Below are positions 18,226-30,220 of a stretch of DNA of 64,000 nt, piece by piece. Within the stretch, counting starts at the first letter, position 1. Each line of letters starts with the position of its first letter. The position numbers and the translations under genes are program-made. Source of the stretch: Rhabdornis inornatus (lineage: Eukaryota; Chordata; Aves; Passeriformes; Rhabdornithidae). The stretch covers positions 561,689-625,688 of the forward strand of contig VWZS01000175.1 of the NCBI GenBank assembly GCA_013397075.1, given 5' to 3'. The notes beneath the pieces are model-generated. The model worked only from the letters and a program-made list of their open reading frames with translations, made no database searches and had not been told where the DNA came from.

Positions 18226-20074
18226 CTGCTGGCCAGAGATCTCTCTTGGGGAAGCCTGGCTGGATTTGCCTGCTGGGTCACTGAGCAGGATGCAGCTCTT
18301 GGCAGCAGCCCCAGTGCCAGCACACCCCTGACTGCATGCAGGGAAAGTGGCTGTGCTTCAGGATAGCTGCTGCAGCTCCAGGTATGGGGGACTCCTGAGG
18401 TTCAGTTAGTTGTGATTTTCTCAGGAAATCCACTTTTACCCCTGGGCTGGATCCTGGTGGATCCCTTCCAGGCCAGGGACATGGGGAGCAAGGTCAGTCC
18501 TGCAGCATTGATGGGCTGCCTTTGCCAAAGCCGTGGCCACAGAGGGGTTTGCAGAGACTCAGCCCCTCTGCAGATGGAGACTTGCATGAAAAATGACTCC
18601 TGCTCTTTCTCTGCCTCTCTCCAGGCCAAAGCTCAGCACTCCTGTCCCAGGGGAGCCCGATGAGATCCAGATGTCTCAGTTGTTGGAACCTTTACGTAAG
18701 GCAGGATCTCATTTCTGGGCACTTTGCACTGCACAGTGATGGAAACACATCCCAAGAGCTTCCTGGGAAGAGCAGGACAGCCCAGCCCCAAACTGTGCTC
18801 AGGAATTCCTTGTCCCAGCCTGGCTGGTTGTGCAGAGGTGCCATGGTCAGGAGTCAAGCTGGCAGGAATCAGTGTCCAGGGTGACTCCCAGCACAAGGGG
18901 GATGGTTGAACCACTGTTCCTGAGGCACAAAAGCTCTGAAATCCTGGTTTTCTGGAGGATTTCCCCCCCTGGAGATTGAATGTCTCTCTCTAGATGGCAG
19001 CATTGGTAAAGAGTCTCTGAGCCACCTCCAGCTGAGGCAGGGTCTTGCTCCACCTCACTCTGTTGTGATTTCATCAATAATTCTGGGATTCAGCCTCAAT
19101 TCCAATTAGCTGGTCCCTAAGGATGGGCTCCTACAAAGAAATATTGACACAAACCACAGGTTTGAGACTACCTAAAACCGTTCAGAAAAACACTGCACAG
19201 TGCTGTTATTGATGGGGTAATTCCATGTGATAAAATCCAAAATCTAATCCCCAGATCTTCAGCATGTGGAGTTTTGGGCAAAACTTCAGTTACCACTGAA
19301 AAAGAAGTGTTCTTTCTCCACCTGAGCTGTGCCCAGGTTCAGGTGGAGAAAGTGGCAACAGATGAACTAAAACAATTACTAAATCAAATCAAGTCCCATT
19401 TGTTCCCTCAGTTTTCAGACACTGTTCAGGGATGTGGGACCATCAGCACATTCCAGTGTCTCTGCTTTTTTACCACCACCAGAAGAGTTTGTCTCATCCC
19501 CTCCCTTGGTATTCCCTCACATTCCCCAGCTGTGAGAGGCTCTGGAAGATCCCAGAAATGCTGAACTGGGACCAGAAAAAAGCAGGGCCAGGCTGGGGCC
19601 AGGCTGCAGGTGAAGGATCAGGTCAGGGAGGAGTGGTAAGAATGGGACAGGATCAGGATGTGGTGCTGGGGTGGAATATATGGAGAGTGGAAGGGATAAA
19701 AACTCCAAAACAGAGAAGGATTTGGTTTTACTGCCTTTATTTTCACAGGCTGTGATTATGAGCCAGAATCCACAGGGGTAAGAGCCCTATTCCCCATTCT
19801 GGGAAATGGCTTCACAGGTCAGTGCTGACCCTGCTGCTCCCAGCACCCACCTGCACTTCAGCTCTGTGAGCTCCCACTCTCCTCTGGGCTGAACACTCAG
19901 TTCCACACGTACAGCTTGATTGCAGGGAAAAAATTAAGTTTTAATTAGGATGAGGAATCCTGGTGAAGTCCAGGTCTGAAATGCATCCAGGCTCCTCGTG
20001 TGACAGCCTGTGAGAGCAGCCAAGGCTGCAGCTGTTGGGATGGATCTGAAGGATGATGGGGATCAGATGTTCCC

Positions 20075-20450
20075 AGGGCTGCAGCCCCTCTGCTCTGACA
20101 GACCTGGGGGTGCTCACCTGGAGAGGAGAAGGATCCAGGGAGAGCTCAGAGCCCCTGGCAGGGCCTGGAGGGGCTTCAGGAGAGCTGGAGAGGGACTGGG
20201 GACAAGGCATGGAGGGACAGGACACAGGGCATGGCTTTCCACTGCCAGAGGGCAGGGAGAGATGGGATACTGGGAGGGAATTCGTCCCTGTGAGGTGGCA
20301 CAGGGTGCCCAGAGCAGCTGTGGCTGCCCCTGGACCCCTGGAAGTGTCCAAGGCCAGGCTGGACATTGGAGCACCCTGGGACAGTGGCAGATGTCCCTGC
20401 CCCTGCAACTGGATGAGCTTTAAGATCCCTTTTACCCCAGCAAGGCAAAG
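20075..20450 (+). mobile_element. CR1 3' fragment, plus strand
   Basis: It runs from CTGCAGCCCCTCTGCTCTGA through GGCACAGGGTGCCCAGAGCA, GTGTCCAAGGCCAGGCTGGA and GATGAGCTTTAAGATCCC. It is similar to the copy at about 45.4-45.7 kb. Confidence 0.85.
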
Positions 20451-23400
20451 GCTGGTGAAAAATCCTGCCTGTGGCACATTTAATTTGCCATAATTTTAAC
20501 CTTTCTAGAAGCAGCCAGGATGAGCTGAACACTGGAGGAGTTCAGCTGCACTTCATGGCTTTATTTGCTATCGTGGCATGGCTTAGAAAGACTTTGTATC
20601 CATTCAGATCGAGTCAGCTCCCTCCTCTCCTCTGTGAAAGCCACCTGGAAGGACCTTCCATGCCCTGGTCCCTGCAGGTGCCCATTTGGGTGCCCCAGGG
20701 TGACTCAGATGTGCTGCAGCTCCCACCATGGTGCAGTTCCTGATGCTGGGAAATCCTCACAGTCCCTCCTGCATCCCGAGCACAAAGGAAGGAAAAAAAG
20801 GTGAGTTTTGGAAGGAATAAAAGGCCAAGCAAGCCCCGTGTCAGAGCGAGTGAGTGTGCAAAGCTTTGAATCATCTGACTCCGTGTTTATCCAGCGCTCC
20901 CGGGAGGCAGGGGGAGCTGCAGGGAAGCGGAGGAGTTGAGGAAGTTCACAAGCAGAGTGCTTGTGTTGTTTCTGGCACAGAATTCCCAGTCTTGTGTGTC
21001 CCTCCACAATGCCATTAACCTCCCGTGGAGGGGCTGGGACACCCTCGGGAATGATGAGCTCCAGCAGGGAGGGCTGGGGTGGCTGCTCCTGGCAGCACAG
21101 AGGGCTTTGCCTTCTCCTCCTGGCTGCAAAGAGCATCTCCAGGTAAAAAACCAGAGCCAGACACTACAAATGCATCCTGTGCCAGCGCAGCCCAAAGATA
21201 AAAGTGTTATAATGCTCTGTAATTACAGTCAGCCTCAAAGAAGATGCTTTATGAGGGCATTAGTCAGCTGCTCAGCTCCTACGAAAGGAAATAATGTGAT
21301 TTTTAAACAGCGCTGGGGTTTAATTTGACTCAGCAGCAGTTTGGAGGTGTTTCTCCCTTTGCAAGGAGTTCCAGCTGTTTGAGAGTTTGACCACTTGGAT
21401 GACAGAGGAAAAAAAAAAGGAATTTAAGTGATGGTCCTGCCTAGTTTGAGATACCTACAACAAGCACAGCCTTTTCCAAAGTGACAACCTCAGTAATGTG
21501 CAGCTTAGGCTGAAGAAGTTAATTAGCACGTAGTTGTTATTTAAATAGCTAAATGGGACTTTATTGGAACGTTAAAATGCATTTGGCCCACGTCAGTGCC
21601 TTTTTCAGGAGTACCTGAGCTCTTTCCAGTTTCAAGAGGTCAGAACTTCTCCCACACTTACTGGATTTTAGCTTTCAATGTCCTCCTGATTGAATTGTTG
21701 CCACTGTGAAAGTTGAATATTTAGGTTGTATAGAGAGTAGAGAAGTTGAATGTAAAATGAAGCAATTTATTTTTTAATTTATTGTCAAGCAAAAACACGT
21801 GCAGGGCTGTTAATTAGTGTCTCACTGCCAGCAGCAGGTGGGACAGGGCAGCTCCTGGAGCAGCATTTCAGACATGCACTGTTAATAATATTTATGGCAG
21901 ACTGAGCAAGGTAAGACATTTTATTTTGCTGCTTTCTCAAATAAAAAAAGAAATTAAAAAAATGGGAGAGATCAATTCAAATTAAACAGCAGCAAAAGTG
22001 AAATTCAACATTTGTGGTTTCAGCTCCCTGGCTGCACTGGTGAGCTCTCTGTCAAGGGAATCAAGGGCAGTTTTTAAGCAGCTCTTGAATGTTCTGCTTT
22101 GAAGTGACTGTTAGAGATGCCTTATAAAAAGCAGCTGAGCTGCATTTCTCAATTTTAGATAGAGGGATTGAAAAGCCACCAGGTAACTGAATGTCCTCAT
22201 GTATGTCTGTGAAGTTTACAGAAGGAGGTACAGAACACACCTCAGCTCCCACTGATTTCTTCTGCCATGACAACAGGGATGATGTAAACAGCAAATACCA
22301 CTGGGGTTTCACAGGAGTTGGCTTTTACATCCAGGGAAGTGCAGGAGATTCCTGTCACCGGGCACTAATTCCTCACAATTGTGCACAGTGGTTTGTGGCT
22401 CAGTGCTTGCACACTGGATTTTTTTCTTGCATTCACAAGTCTCTTCTCCTCTCGTTTTTCCCTTCTTTGTTTCCAGCTTTTCCTCCTTTTTGGCCTCTTT
22501 CCCCATTTTCCACTTTACACCTTCTTCATCCTTTTCCTCTCTAGATTTCGTTTCTTTTCTGCAGTTCTGTGTGGGAATATGAGACTTCACAAGCTGCAGC
22601 ATGGATGTCTGAGGAGTTAGTGAATGATCAGGTGAAAAACAAACCACATCAACCCCTATTTTCAGAGCTGCTAAAGGCAACTTGTAAATTAATTGCATTG
22701 AGAAATACAGGGAAAGAGGCTCCATCCTGAGTTAACTGGTTAAACCTCAGCCTGTCCACTTGCATGGCACAGCCATGACCCCATGCACATCCCAAAGATC
22801 TTAAAAGTTACTCCTGTGGGACTCAGCTCCCTCAAAACAATATTTAAAATGTCCTTCAAAACCAAGTTGTCTTTGTTTTGACACCACTTTTTTTCCTCTT
22901 AATAATGATTCCCATTATTTTAAGTCTCTGTAGAGTGGTGGCCAAACACAGGAGGGGCTGATGCCAAATCCAGGGAGGATGGAGATGACACAGGGAGGCT
23001 CAGGCTACATTTCCTGAGAATTTTCTTAACAGCAAGAGATTTTGCTAAGAGTTATTTGATGGAATTTGTGCTGGGACACTCTGGAAAAAGTTCTCTGATA
23101 TTTATGCATTCAAAGCTCTGTAGATTTTTCACTTCAATTTGCTCCACAGAAACTGATCTAAATGTAAAGAATGTTTCAATCAACATCTTTTAGCATAAAT
23201 GATACACTGGAAACATTACAAAACATGAAGTATTCAGTTACATCCCAGGGTCCCATGGCTTTTATCCAACATACAATGAAATGGATGAGGCCTGAGAGGT
23301 AAAGGTTAAATTATGGATATGTATTCAGCTTTTGAGAAGTCTGAGAAGCTGTCAGGCCCTGCAGCCCCTGTCCCATGAAAGGCTTGTCAGCACGTGTTCC

Positions 23401-25759
23401 CTGAGCAGTGGGAGAGCCTGAGGAGCTGAGCAGAGTGGCAGGAGCTGAAAGGCTGCACAAGAATAGAATGAGCAGTGCTCTATAAACCCACTCTAACTCC
23501 TGTTTGTTCCTTTGGCACTGCAAAACCACTCCAAAACAGAGGCCAACTGTTAACAGAGGCAAAGCCAACTTCATCTTTTGCAGGCTGACAAATGGTCATG
23601 TAAGTTAGCAAATAACCCAAGACCTCGGGATTAAACTTCTCCAATTGTTTTCACATGATGCAACTTTAAATCTTTCTTTTGAACAGTATTAAATTTCCTT
23701 TCATTCCCATAAACTTCAGAAAAAGTTGACTGCTCTCACATTTCAGACTGTGACCCAGCTAACTTGCACTTTTCCCCTCTGCTAGTCTGGAGAACAGAAT
23801 AATGAAATTCAGACAACAGTGACCAAATGTTGTGCCGTAGAACTTTCCTTTTACAAAACAGATGAATATTCCTGGGCTCCAAAACACTGCAGGGAACAAA
23901 ACTTTCAAACCTTATGGAAATCAAATGGTAAGCGTGTGCGGTGACTTCATCTGCTTTATCAGATCAGAGCCATTTTCACTGGAATTGAAACGGATTTTTT
24001 AAAAAAATCAACTCTAAATAGAGGAAAAGAATAAAAAAATCCCACTGAAGCCATTATTGAAATACTTTATTTAAAACCCCCACACCCACTGAGAGAAAGC
24101 TAAATTTCAGAGCTTCAGAGGGAGAAAATGTCTTCATCATCCTCATAACTGACATAATTCTTTGTTGCAGATAGAAGTGAGCTTTCACAACACAGGAAAA
24201 TAAACATTTTAGTGTTTGTGATTCATAAGGAGATAAGCAGCTGCATTGTGTGCTGTGACTGGGACAAAGGGCCATAGAGAGGGACCAGAGCCACCCTTGG
24301 GGCTGGAATTTCTCCCTGGAGGTGCTGAGCCCTCGGGATACCCCAGCAGGTCAGTGCCCTCAGCATCCTGCCAGACAAACCCTGTATTTACACAAGGAGA
24401 AATCCCCACCGTGCTGCAGCTCTGCTGCTGCTGGGAGTGGGATTGCAGCCACTTAAACCCATCGCAAATTCAGCCACCAGAGTCAAAATAAAAGGAGCCA
24501 AAATATATAAATCCAGCAGACGAGGTTTATGGGGGAACTAAACCAAACATTGGCCACGAAGATTTAGTGCAGCCCAGTTGTTCTAAGTGAATGGGGAACC
24601 TCAGCTCATGTTGGGGCACATCTCTGGGTTAGTGCTGTCTAAACTCCTGCTGATAGCAATAAAAGTTTTACATGCAAAATGAGTGGAAAATACGAGATGT
24701 TAGATAGGACAATACAAGTTATAAAGCTGATACCTAAACCCTGCTCTCAGGGCTTTGCCAACCCCCTGAACTTCCATGAAAATTCCACCTGTGGATCCCC
24801 CGTGTTTGTCCTAATTGGAAGCCTTAAAGGTGAATTGAAATGTTGCTGGAATAAAAACCTGTTTAAGATGCCAAATCCCTGTGTAGACTTGCAAGTAAAT
24901 AAATTGTAAAGGCTGACTAGGGGCCTTCTTATTAACCTGTCAAACCACCAGCCCTGGAATCTCTTTTTCTCCTGCAAAAATTGTGATGTTCTCCTTCTTC
25001 TTATGATTGAAGTGTTTTACTGCCTCACATGCCTGGCCACAGAGATGAGAATGTTTAGGAAGGTGATGAAATCTCCTTGTTCATTCTGAAGATGCTGTGG
25101 TCCTTCCTGGCAGGAAGGGCTGGGGCTCCCTGCAAGGGGTGGGAAGTGATGGATTAGGACAGTTGGGTGTAATATGGGTTCAGTTTTCCAAAATATTGCC
25201 CTATTTACTTTCTCTCCAAATCAGATTTTTTGAGGATTAGATTGGTTGGTCCCTTTTGGAAGAAGCAAACAAACTCTGCATGAGGAACTTGGAAGTTATG
25301 AAATTACCTGAGATGTTTTGCAAAAGGACAACTTGATCACATCCAAACTGAGCTGTAAATCTTTTCCAGGCTCCCTTCTGGAGCTAATGAGAAAGACATA
25401 AAATAATTGTAGTTTAAGGATAACTCCAAAGCTCAGCACCTGAAGTGTGAACGCCCAGCCTGGGTGAGTGGTTGGAATCGTTGCTGTCATAAACTTTTCC
25501 CACTGACTGCACCATGTCTGCTCCTTAAATGAACAATTCCAAAGTGCTCAGCACAAAGGATGTCAAATGTGATGACAGACTGGGGTGCCAGTTCAAAAAA
25601 TGAAGTCATAACAACAACAAAACTGATGTGTAATAAGTGTGCCAATATTTGCATGTGTTATTAATTAGTTCCTGGTGTTTGCGTCCCATTGTCACCCTCC
25701 TTTTCCCATTTCATGTTATGGAGGTATGGAATTAAGAGATGTAAAGAACAGAGTCCTCC

Positions 25760-25800
25760 TGAGATATAAATATATGTATATTTATTTATATATATAAAAT
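25760..25800. repeat. AT-rich alternating tract
   Basis: The tract reads TATAAATATATGTATATTTA and then TTTATATATATAAAA. It is a degenerate AT repeat. Confidence 0.8.
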
Positions 25801-26785
25801 TCCAGTGTAATCCACACATGAAAGAATTGTGGTCTATTTCAAGGCTTTTCCTTTCATCTCTTCCGTAGTTTTCTGCCAATTTTCAAAGTGCTCCCAGACC
25901 ACAGAGTGAAGGAAATGATCTGAGCAAGGCTGCCCTGCAGCTCCTGATGCTCCCTGTGTCATCCCCAGGGCCACCCTGTCCTCTGAGCCCACAGTGCTCC
26001 CTGCCACGTTCCCTGTGGCTCCCGAGCCTTTGCCTTCCTCTCAAAACAAAGAAAAAATCCCACCTGAGGAGACAGAGCTGTAGCAAAGACTGGCACTAAT
26101 GCACCTCCTCCTCACTGGCCTGACCTGCTGCCTTCAGGATAAAACTTTATTCTCATATCTCCCATCCCTTTCAAAGAAACATATTATTTATGCTGTACTT
26201 GTTCCTGAAACTCCACTGGAAAATAAAGCTGGCATCAAGTGGACAATGTTTTCACCTGAGTCAGACAGAATTCCTTTCCTAAAGAACTCAGTGTAAGTTA
26301 TGTCTAAATCCTCCACCTTCAAATGTAACAGCAATTGTTGTTTTCCACCTTATAATTGAAAAATCCATGGTGAAATCAGATTTACAGCTGGTCTTTCCAT
26401 GGATGCACAGATTCTGGGAATCCAGGGAAGTTCTAGCCTCACTTCCAGCTTCCACTCTGTAAGCCTGAACACGCTGGTGTAATTCCAGTCGAATTTCAAG
26501 GGGGAAAAGGATGATTGATATGGCCTCAAATAGTGGAATCAAAAAATCTGGTATAGATTAATAGGAATATTAGTGAAAGCTGGAAAGGAAAACAAGGATT
26601 CTTTTCTAATGTGACATGATACTTAAGAACACATACTGTCAGTAACTACAAATGTGTAATGTTTCTCTTTTATTTTGTTGTACTTCTGACACGATTCTCT
26701 TACAATGCTTTGCTTATCATCCTCTTGTGAGGTTTATTGTACTTACAAATCATTGCCAGACAGCTTCTTTGCTGTCTTTTCATTA

Positions 26786-26813
26786 AAAAAAAAAAAAAAA
26801 AGAAAAAAAAAGA
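26786..26813. repeat. A-rich homopolymer tract
   Basis: A run of As interrupted by a single G. No retroposed gene body was recognised next to it. Confidence 0.85.
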
Positions 26814-28113
26814 ATAAGAAAGTTTTGTGGATAATACATTTTCCCTGCGGGAACTAATTCCACAAAGATATTGACTACAAGCCTGCCGTTGTTTTAAAAT
26901 ATGTGGCCATGTATCAAATGGTGGATTCTTCTCCCCAGAGTCACCTTCTGAAGCTTTATGTGTGCACTTCATCTCCCAAGCATCCTGAGACCACGGAGGA
27001 GAAACTTCAATTTGTCCTCCCAAGCCAGTGCTTATCCCTGCCTGGAATTCTTTTTGCCATCAGGTCACTGTGGATACTCTGTGCTATCCATTCTGGGCTC
27101 TTTAGTGCTGTGTCCACTCCAGTTCCTTTGTTAAATATATTTTTAGCCCTTCCACTGTGGGATGACAGACTGCAGCACGTTAAAGCAGGGAGAATATTTG
27201 TATTGATTTCCAAATGCTGCAGATTGGGAGCAGATGTACCACGTATTCCCCAAACGTATGTTTTAACTTTCATTTATGTGCTGTGCTGAGCAGCCTGCGA
27301 GCCAGGAAGTGATTTATATCTGCTAATTGCATGCACTTTGGTAGATTTGCAGCTAAAAATAAGTGGTTTGTTTTTTAATTATAAATGATTTATCCTCTCA
27401 TGCTGCATGGAGCTAAAACTTCGAAGCTAAATGAGAACGTGGAGAATCTGCATTTAGTTTCTGCATCTGCCAGAGACTTTTTTTTGTATCTTTAATGGGT
27501 TATCCCTGTGCCCAGCTCAGAGGAATCTGGATCTCGTGGACATCTTACTTCAGAGAGATGAAGGAAATGCTTCTGTGTTGCAGCTGAAGAGGTGTAGCAG
27601 CAGCTGCTGCCAAAAGCAGTGGTTCAGTGGAGAAGGGTCCCCCTCACCTTTGCTGGATCCAACACTGGCAGCTGTGGGGAATGGGACCCAGCTGCTGATC
27701 GGGGGGAACATCGCTCCCCTTCTCTCTCACTACAGGGGTAAATTGAATGGACTTGCCTGGGTGAACACAAGGAAACACAAGAGGTGTTTTCTTGAGGGCA
27801 GCTCGCTGTTAGATCAGTCAGAAGTAACCTGAAATGTCACTTCAGAGGGTCAGGGCAGGCAAGCCTGGGCTGGTGAGGCAGCACTGCAATCCCAGCTGCA
27901 CTGCCTGACCTTCCCGCTGGCACAGCTCTGGTATTCCCGGTATTCCCTGTCGCCAGGAGAAGTGTCAGGCCCCTGAGGGCACTCAGGGCTCTTCATGAGT
28001 CTCACCCCACCTTGCCTGGGGCTGTCTTTAAACTCAGCCCTGGCCCCCTCGGAGTCTGGCCCTGCAGCATCCCTGTGCCTGGCTGTGGACACTCCTGATG
28101 CACGGATTGACTT

Positions 28114-28253
28114 CCCTGCTTCACCTCAGCCGTGTCCCATCCCTGCTTCACCTCAGCCCTGTCCCATTCCCTGCTTCACCTCAGCCGTGTCCCATCCCCT
28201 GCTTCACCTCAGCCCTGTCCCATTCCCTGCTTCACCTCAGCCCTGTCCCATCC
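28114..28253. repeat. 28-bp minisatellite, five copies
   Basis: The unit CCCTGCTTCACCTCAGCC(G/C) plus TGTCCCAT(T/C) is repeated five times with a 27-28 bp period. Units alternate between CCGTGTCCC and CCCTGTCCC, which suggests expansion of a higher-order pair. It lies about 2 kb upstream of the ROR1 first exon. Confidence 0.92.
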
Positions 28254-29074
28254 CTACAGACCTGCCACATCCCAGTGCCACATCCCAGTGCCCAGAATGT
28301 CCTGTGTTGCTGGGATGGCTCCTGAGCAATGGCCTTGAGCTGTTGTTGATTCTCAGCCTGATGTCAGACCACCATGAACTTGCCTGATGATCTCAGCTGA
28401 AGCTGGGCCTGCCTTGCTCACCTGGATTAGGGGTGGTGCTTCAAGGACCTAAAGCAGCAGAAACTCGAGCAGAAACTCAGGTCCCAGCAGCTGACAGTCC
28501 CTTCCACGTGTCACACCAGATCCCAAAGCACATCAAGCTTCGCTCGCCTTGTCTGTTTCATCCATGTTTGTTTACTGGTCAGTTTTCCCGAGGAAGTGGA
28601 TATTCTCTTGTCCTTTTCCTGGCTGGTGAGAGGAGGTACAAGTGCATATTTGTATGTGTGAGGAGAAACTGGTTCCAGACCTCAATCTCCTTCCCTAACA
28701 CACTGCCAGATGTTTATCTGCGTTTCTTCCTTCTCTTGAAACTCTATTAGTGTCTGACAAGAAATACAAGATTCATATGGCAGAAGAAAAGCCTGAGGGA
28801 TCTGATCTAGCAGGAAGTGAGGAGGAAATTCCTTTAATCTTGTCCTTGTTTCCACTCTGCTTATGAGCTTTTTATTAAACAGTTGCTGACTTTTGAAACC
28901 CTAAACCTCATCTAAGTATCCCAGGAATGTGATCATTCTCCTGGATGGAAAGTAGTTATCACTCTTAGGAGCTTCAGCCAGCTTTGGCAGTGTCCTCCAA
29001 CTCCAGCAGAGATGTTATCCACCATTGGCAACCCTCCTGCCCAAAATCTCAGTTTCCAATCACCAGAGAGAGGG

Positions 29075-29175
29075 AAAAGCATATTTGGGGTATAGGCAGC
29101 TGGGGGTCAACCACAGGTTGGACTTGATGGTCTTGAAGGTCTTTTCCAAGCTCAACACTTCTGTGATTCTGTGAA
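29075..29175 (+). mobile_element. CR1 3' tail, plus strand
   Basis: It contains GGTTGGACTTGATGGTCTTG, AAGGTCTTTTCCAAGCTCAA and a CTGTGATTCTGTGA terminus, which is a CR1 3' end. It is followed at once by a second CR1-like tail. Confidence 0.85.
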
Positions 29176-29179
29176 AAGT

Positions 29180-29425
29180 GTGCCCCTCCAAGTGCAGTAA
29201 TCCCACAGACTGTGACCACTGGATGTGGGGTACACCCTTGGGAAGGGATGGAAACCTTTCCAATGTGGATGACCACGCACTGGAACGGGTTGTCTAGAGA
29301 AGAGTGTGGAGTGTCCCTCATTAGAGATATTCCAGAGCCCTCTGGACACAATCCCATACCATGTGCTCCGGAATGTTGGAGAAGGGAGGCTGGACTAGAT
29401 CACCCTTCCAACTCGATTCTGTGTC
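29180..29425 (+). mobile_element. CR1 3' fragment, plus strand
   Basis: It contains CACTGGAACGGGTTGTCTAG, GGCTGGACTAGATCACCCTT and CCAACTCGATTCTGTG. It is in tandem with the previous CR1 tail and ends just before the ROR1 upstream minisatellite. Confidence 0.85.
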
Positions 29426-29540
29426 TGCTCACAGGCTGGACCCGATAATCCCAGCAGGCGATTCCGTGGAATCCATGCCAGGGAATCCCGCGGGGAATCC
29501 GTGTCCCTCGGGCAGGGAAGGAGATATTCCCGCACCGCTG

Positions 29541-29841
29541 CCCTCGCAGCTCAGCGAAGGCGATGTTCCCTCAGAGCTCGGGGAAAGGGATGTTCCCTCA
29601 CAGCTCGGGGAAAGGGATGTTCCCTCACAGCTCGGGGAAGGCGATTTTCCCTCACAGCTCAGGGAAGGCGATTTTCCCTCACAGCTCAGGGAAGGCGATG
29701 TTCCCTCATAGCTCGGGGAAAGGGATGTTCCCTCACAGCTCGGGGAAGGCGATATTGCCTCACAGCTCGGAGAAAGGGATGTTCCCTCACAGCTCGGGGA
29801 AGGCGATATTCCCTCACAGCTCGGGGAAGGCGATGTTCCCG
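29541..29841. repeat. 27-bp minisatellite, about 11 copies, at the ROR1 promoter edge
   Basis: The unit is about 27 bp (GGATGTTCCCTCACAGCTCG plus GGGAAAG), repeated roughly 11 times. Two variant types alternate: GAAAGGGATG and GAAGGCGAT(G/T/A). Since 27 is a multiple of three, all reading frames through the array repeat with a nine-residue period, which explains long open frames on both strands. Each unit contains inverted TTCCC and GGGAA. The array ends where the CpG-rich ROR1 promoter begins. Confidence 0.95.
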
Positions 29842-29907
29842 CCCCGCCGCCCTCACAGCTCCGCCGAGCCCCGGCTCTGAGGGCTCGCGGCTCCTCCGCG
29901 CGGTGAC

Positions 29908-29918
29908 AAAATGGCGGC
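29908..29918 (+). promoter_or_regulatory. ROR1: YY1-type motif AAAATGGCGGC
   Basis: It matches the AANATGGCGGC consensus associated with YY1 at TATA-less vertebrate promoters, about 200 bp before the ROR1 start codon. It is followed by GGCGGC repeats. Confidence 0.55.
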
Positions 29919-30117
29919 GGCGGCAGCGCGGGCGCCGCGCGGGGGCGCTGCGGGGCCGGGCACGCTGACAGCGGGCAGGGCTGAGGGCTGAGGGCGGCGG
30001 TCGCGGTCCCGGCCCCGGCCCCGCTCCCTCCCCGCCTTCCCCGCCCGCCCGCCGGCACAGCGCGGGACGGAGGAGCGGCGGCCCCGCGGTGGATGCGGGA
30101 GCAGCGCCGGCTCAGGA

Positions 30118-30220
30118 ATGCAGCAGCCGGGCGGCGCGGACGGGAGCCTCCCGCTGCTGCTCCCGCTGCTGCTGCTGCTGCGTGCGGGCAGCCGAGCCGA
30201 GCCCGGGGACGCCACGCAAG
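30118..30220 (+). CDS. ROR1: ROR1 exon 1 (signal peptide), partial gene
   Basis: ROR1 is a single-pass receptor tyrosine pseudokinase of the Wnt5a pathway, with Ig, Frizzled and Kringle domains outside the cell. Only the first coding exon is in this window. It encodes 34 residues plus one base: MQQPGGADGSLP, a leucine-rich core (about residues 11-21), then RAGSRAEPGDATQ. This is a classic signal peptide, with cleavage plausible after the AGSRA region. The exon ends CAAG before GTAAGG (phase 1), as I recall for the human exon, which ends in the Gln codon plus one base. Identity rests on signal-peptide form, exon phase, CpG promoter and position downstream of PGM1 in the same orientation. The residues alone would not prove ROR1. 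Confidence 0.82.

Larger units (their letters stand above)
16591..29540. other. PGM1-ROR1 intergenic region
   Basis: About 13 kb without a supported gene. It holds plus-strand CR1 tails near 18.0, 20.1-20.4 and 29.1-29.4 kb, a 28-bp minisatellite at 28.1 kb, an A-rich run at 26.79 kb and an AT-rich patch at 25.76 kb. The 20.5-28.0 kb part is largely free of repeats I can recognise, so distal regulatory elements are possible, but none can be shown from one genome. Confidence 0.7.

Noticed and set aside
29429..30058. 209-codon open frame on the minus strand and 105-155-codon frames on the plus strand with nine-residue repeats
   Set aside because: They are the product of the 27-bp minisatellite, whose length is a multiple of three, joined to CpG-rich sequence poor in stop codons. 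No protein family is implied.
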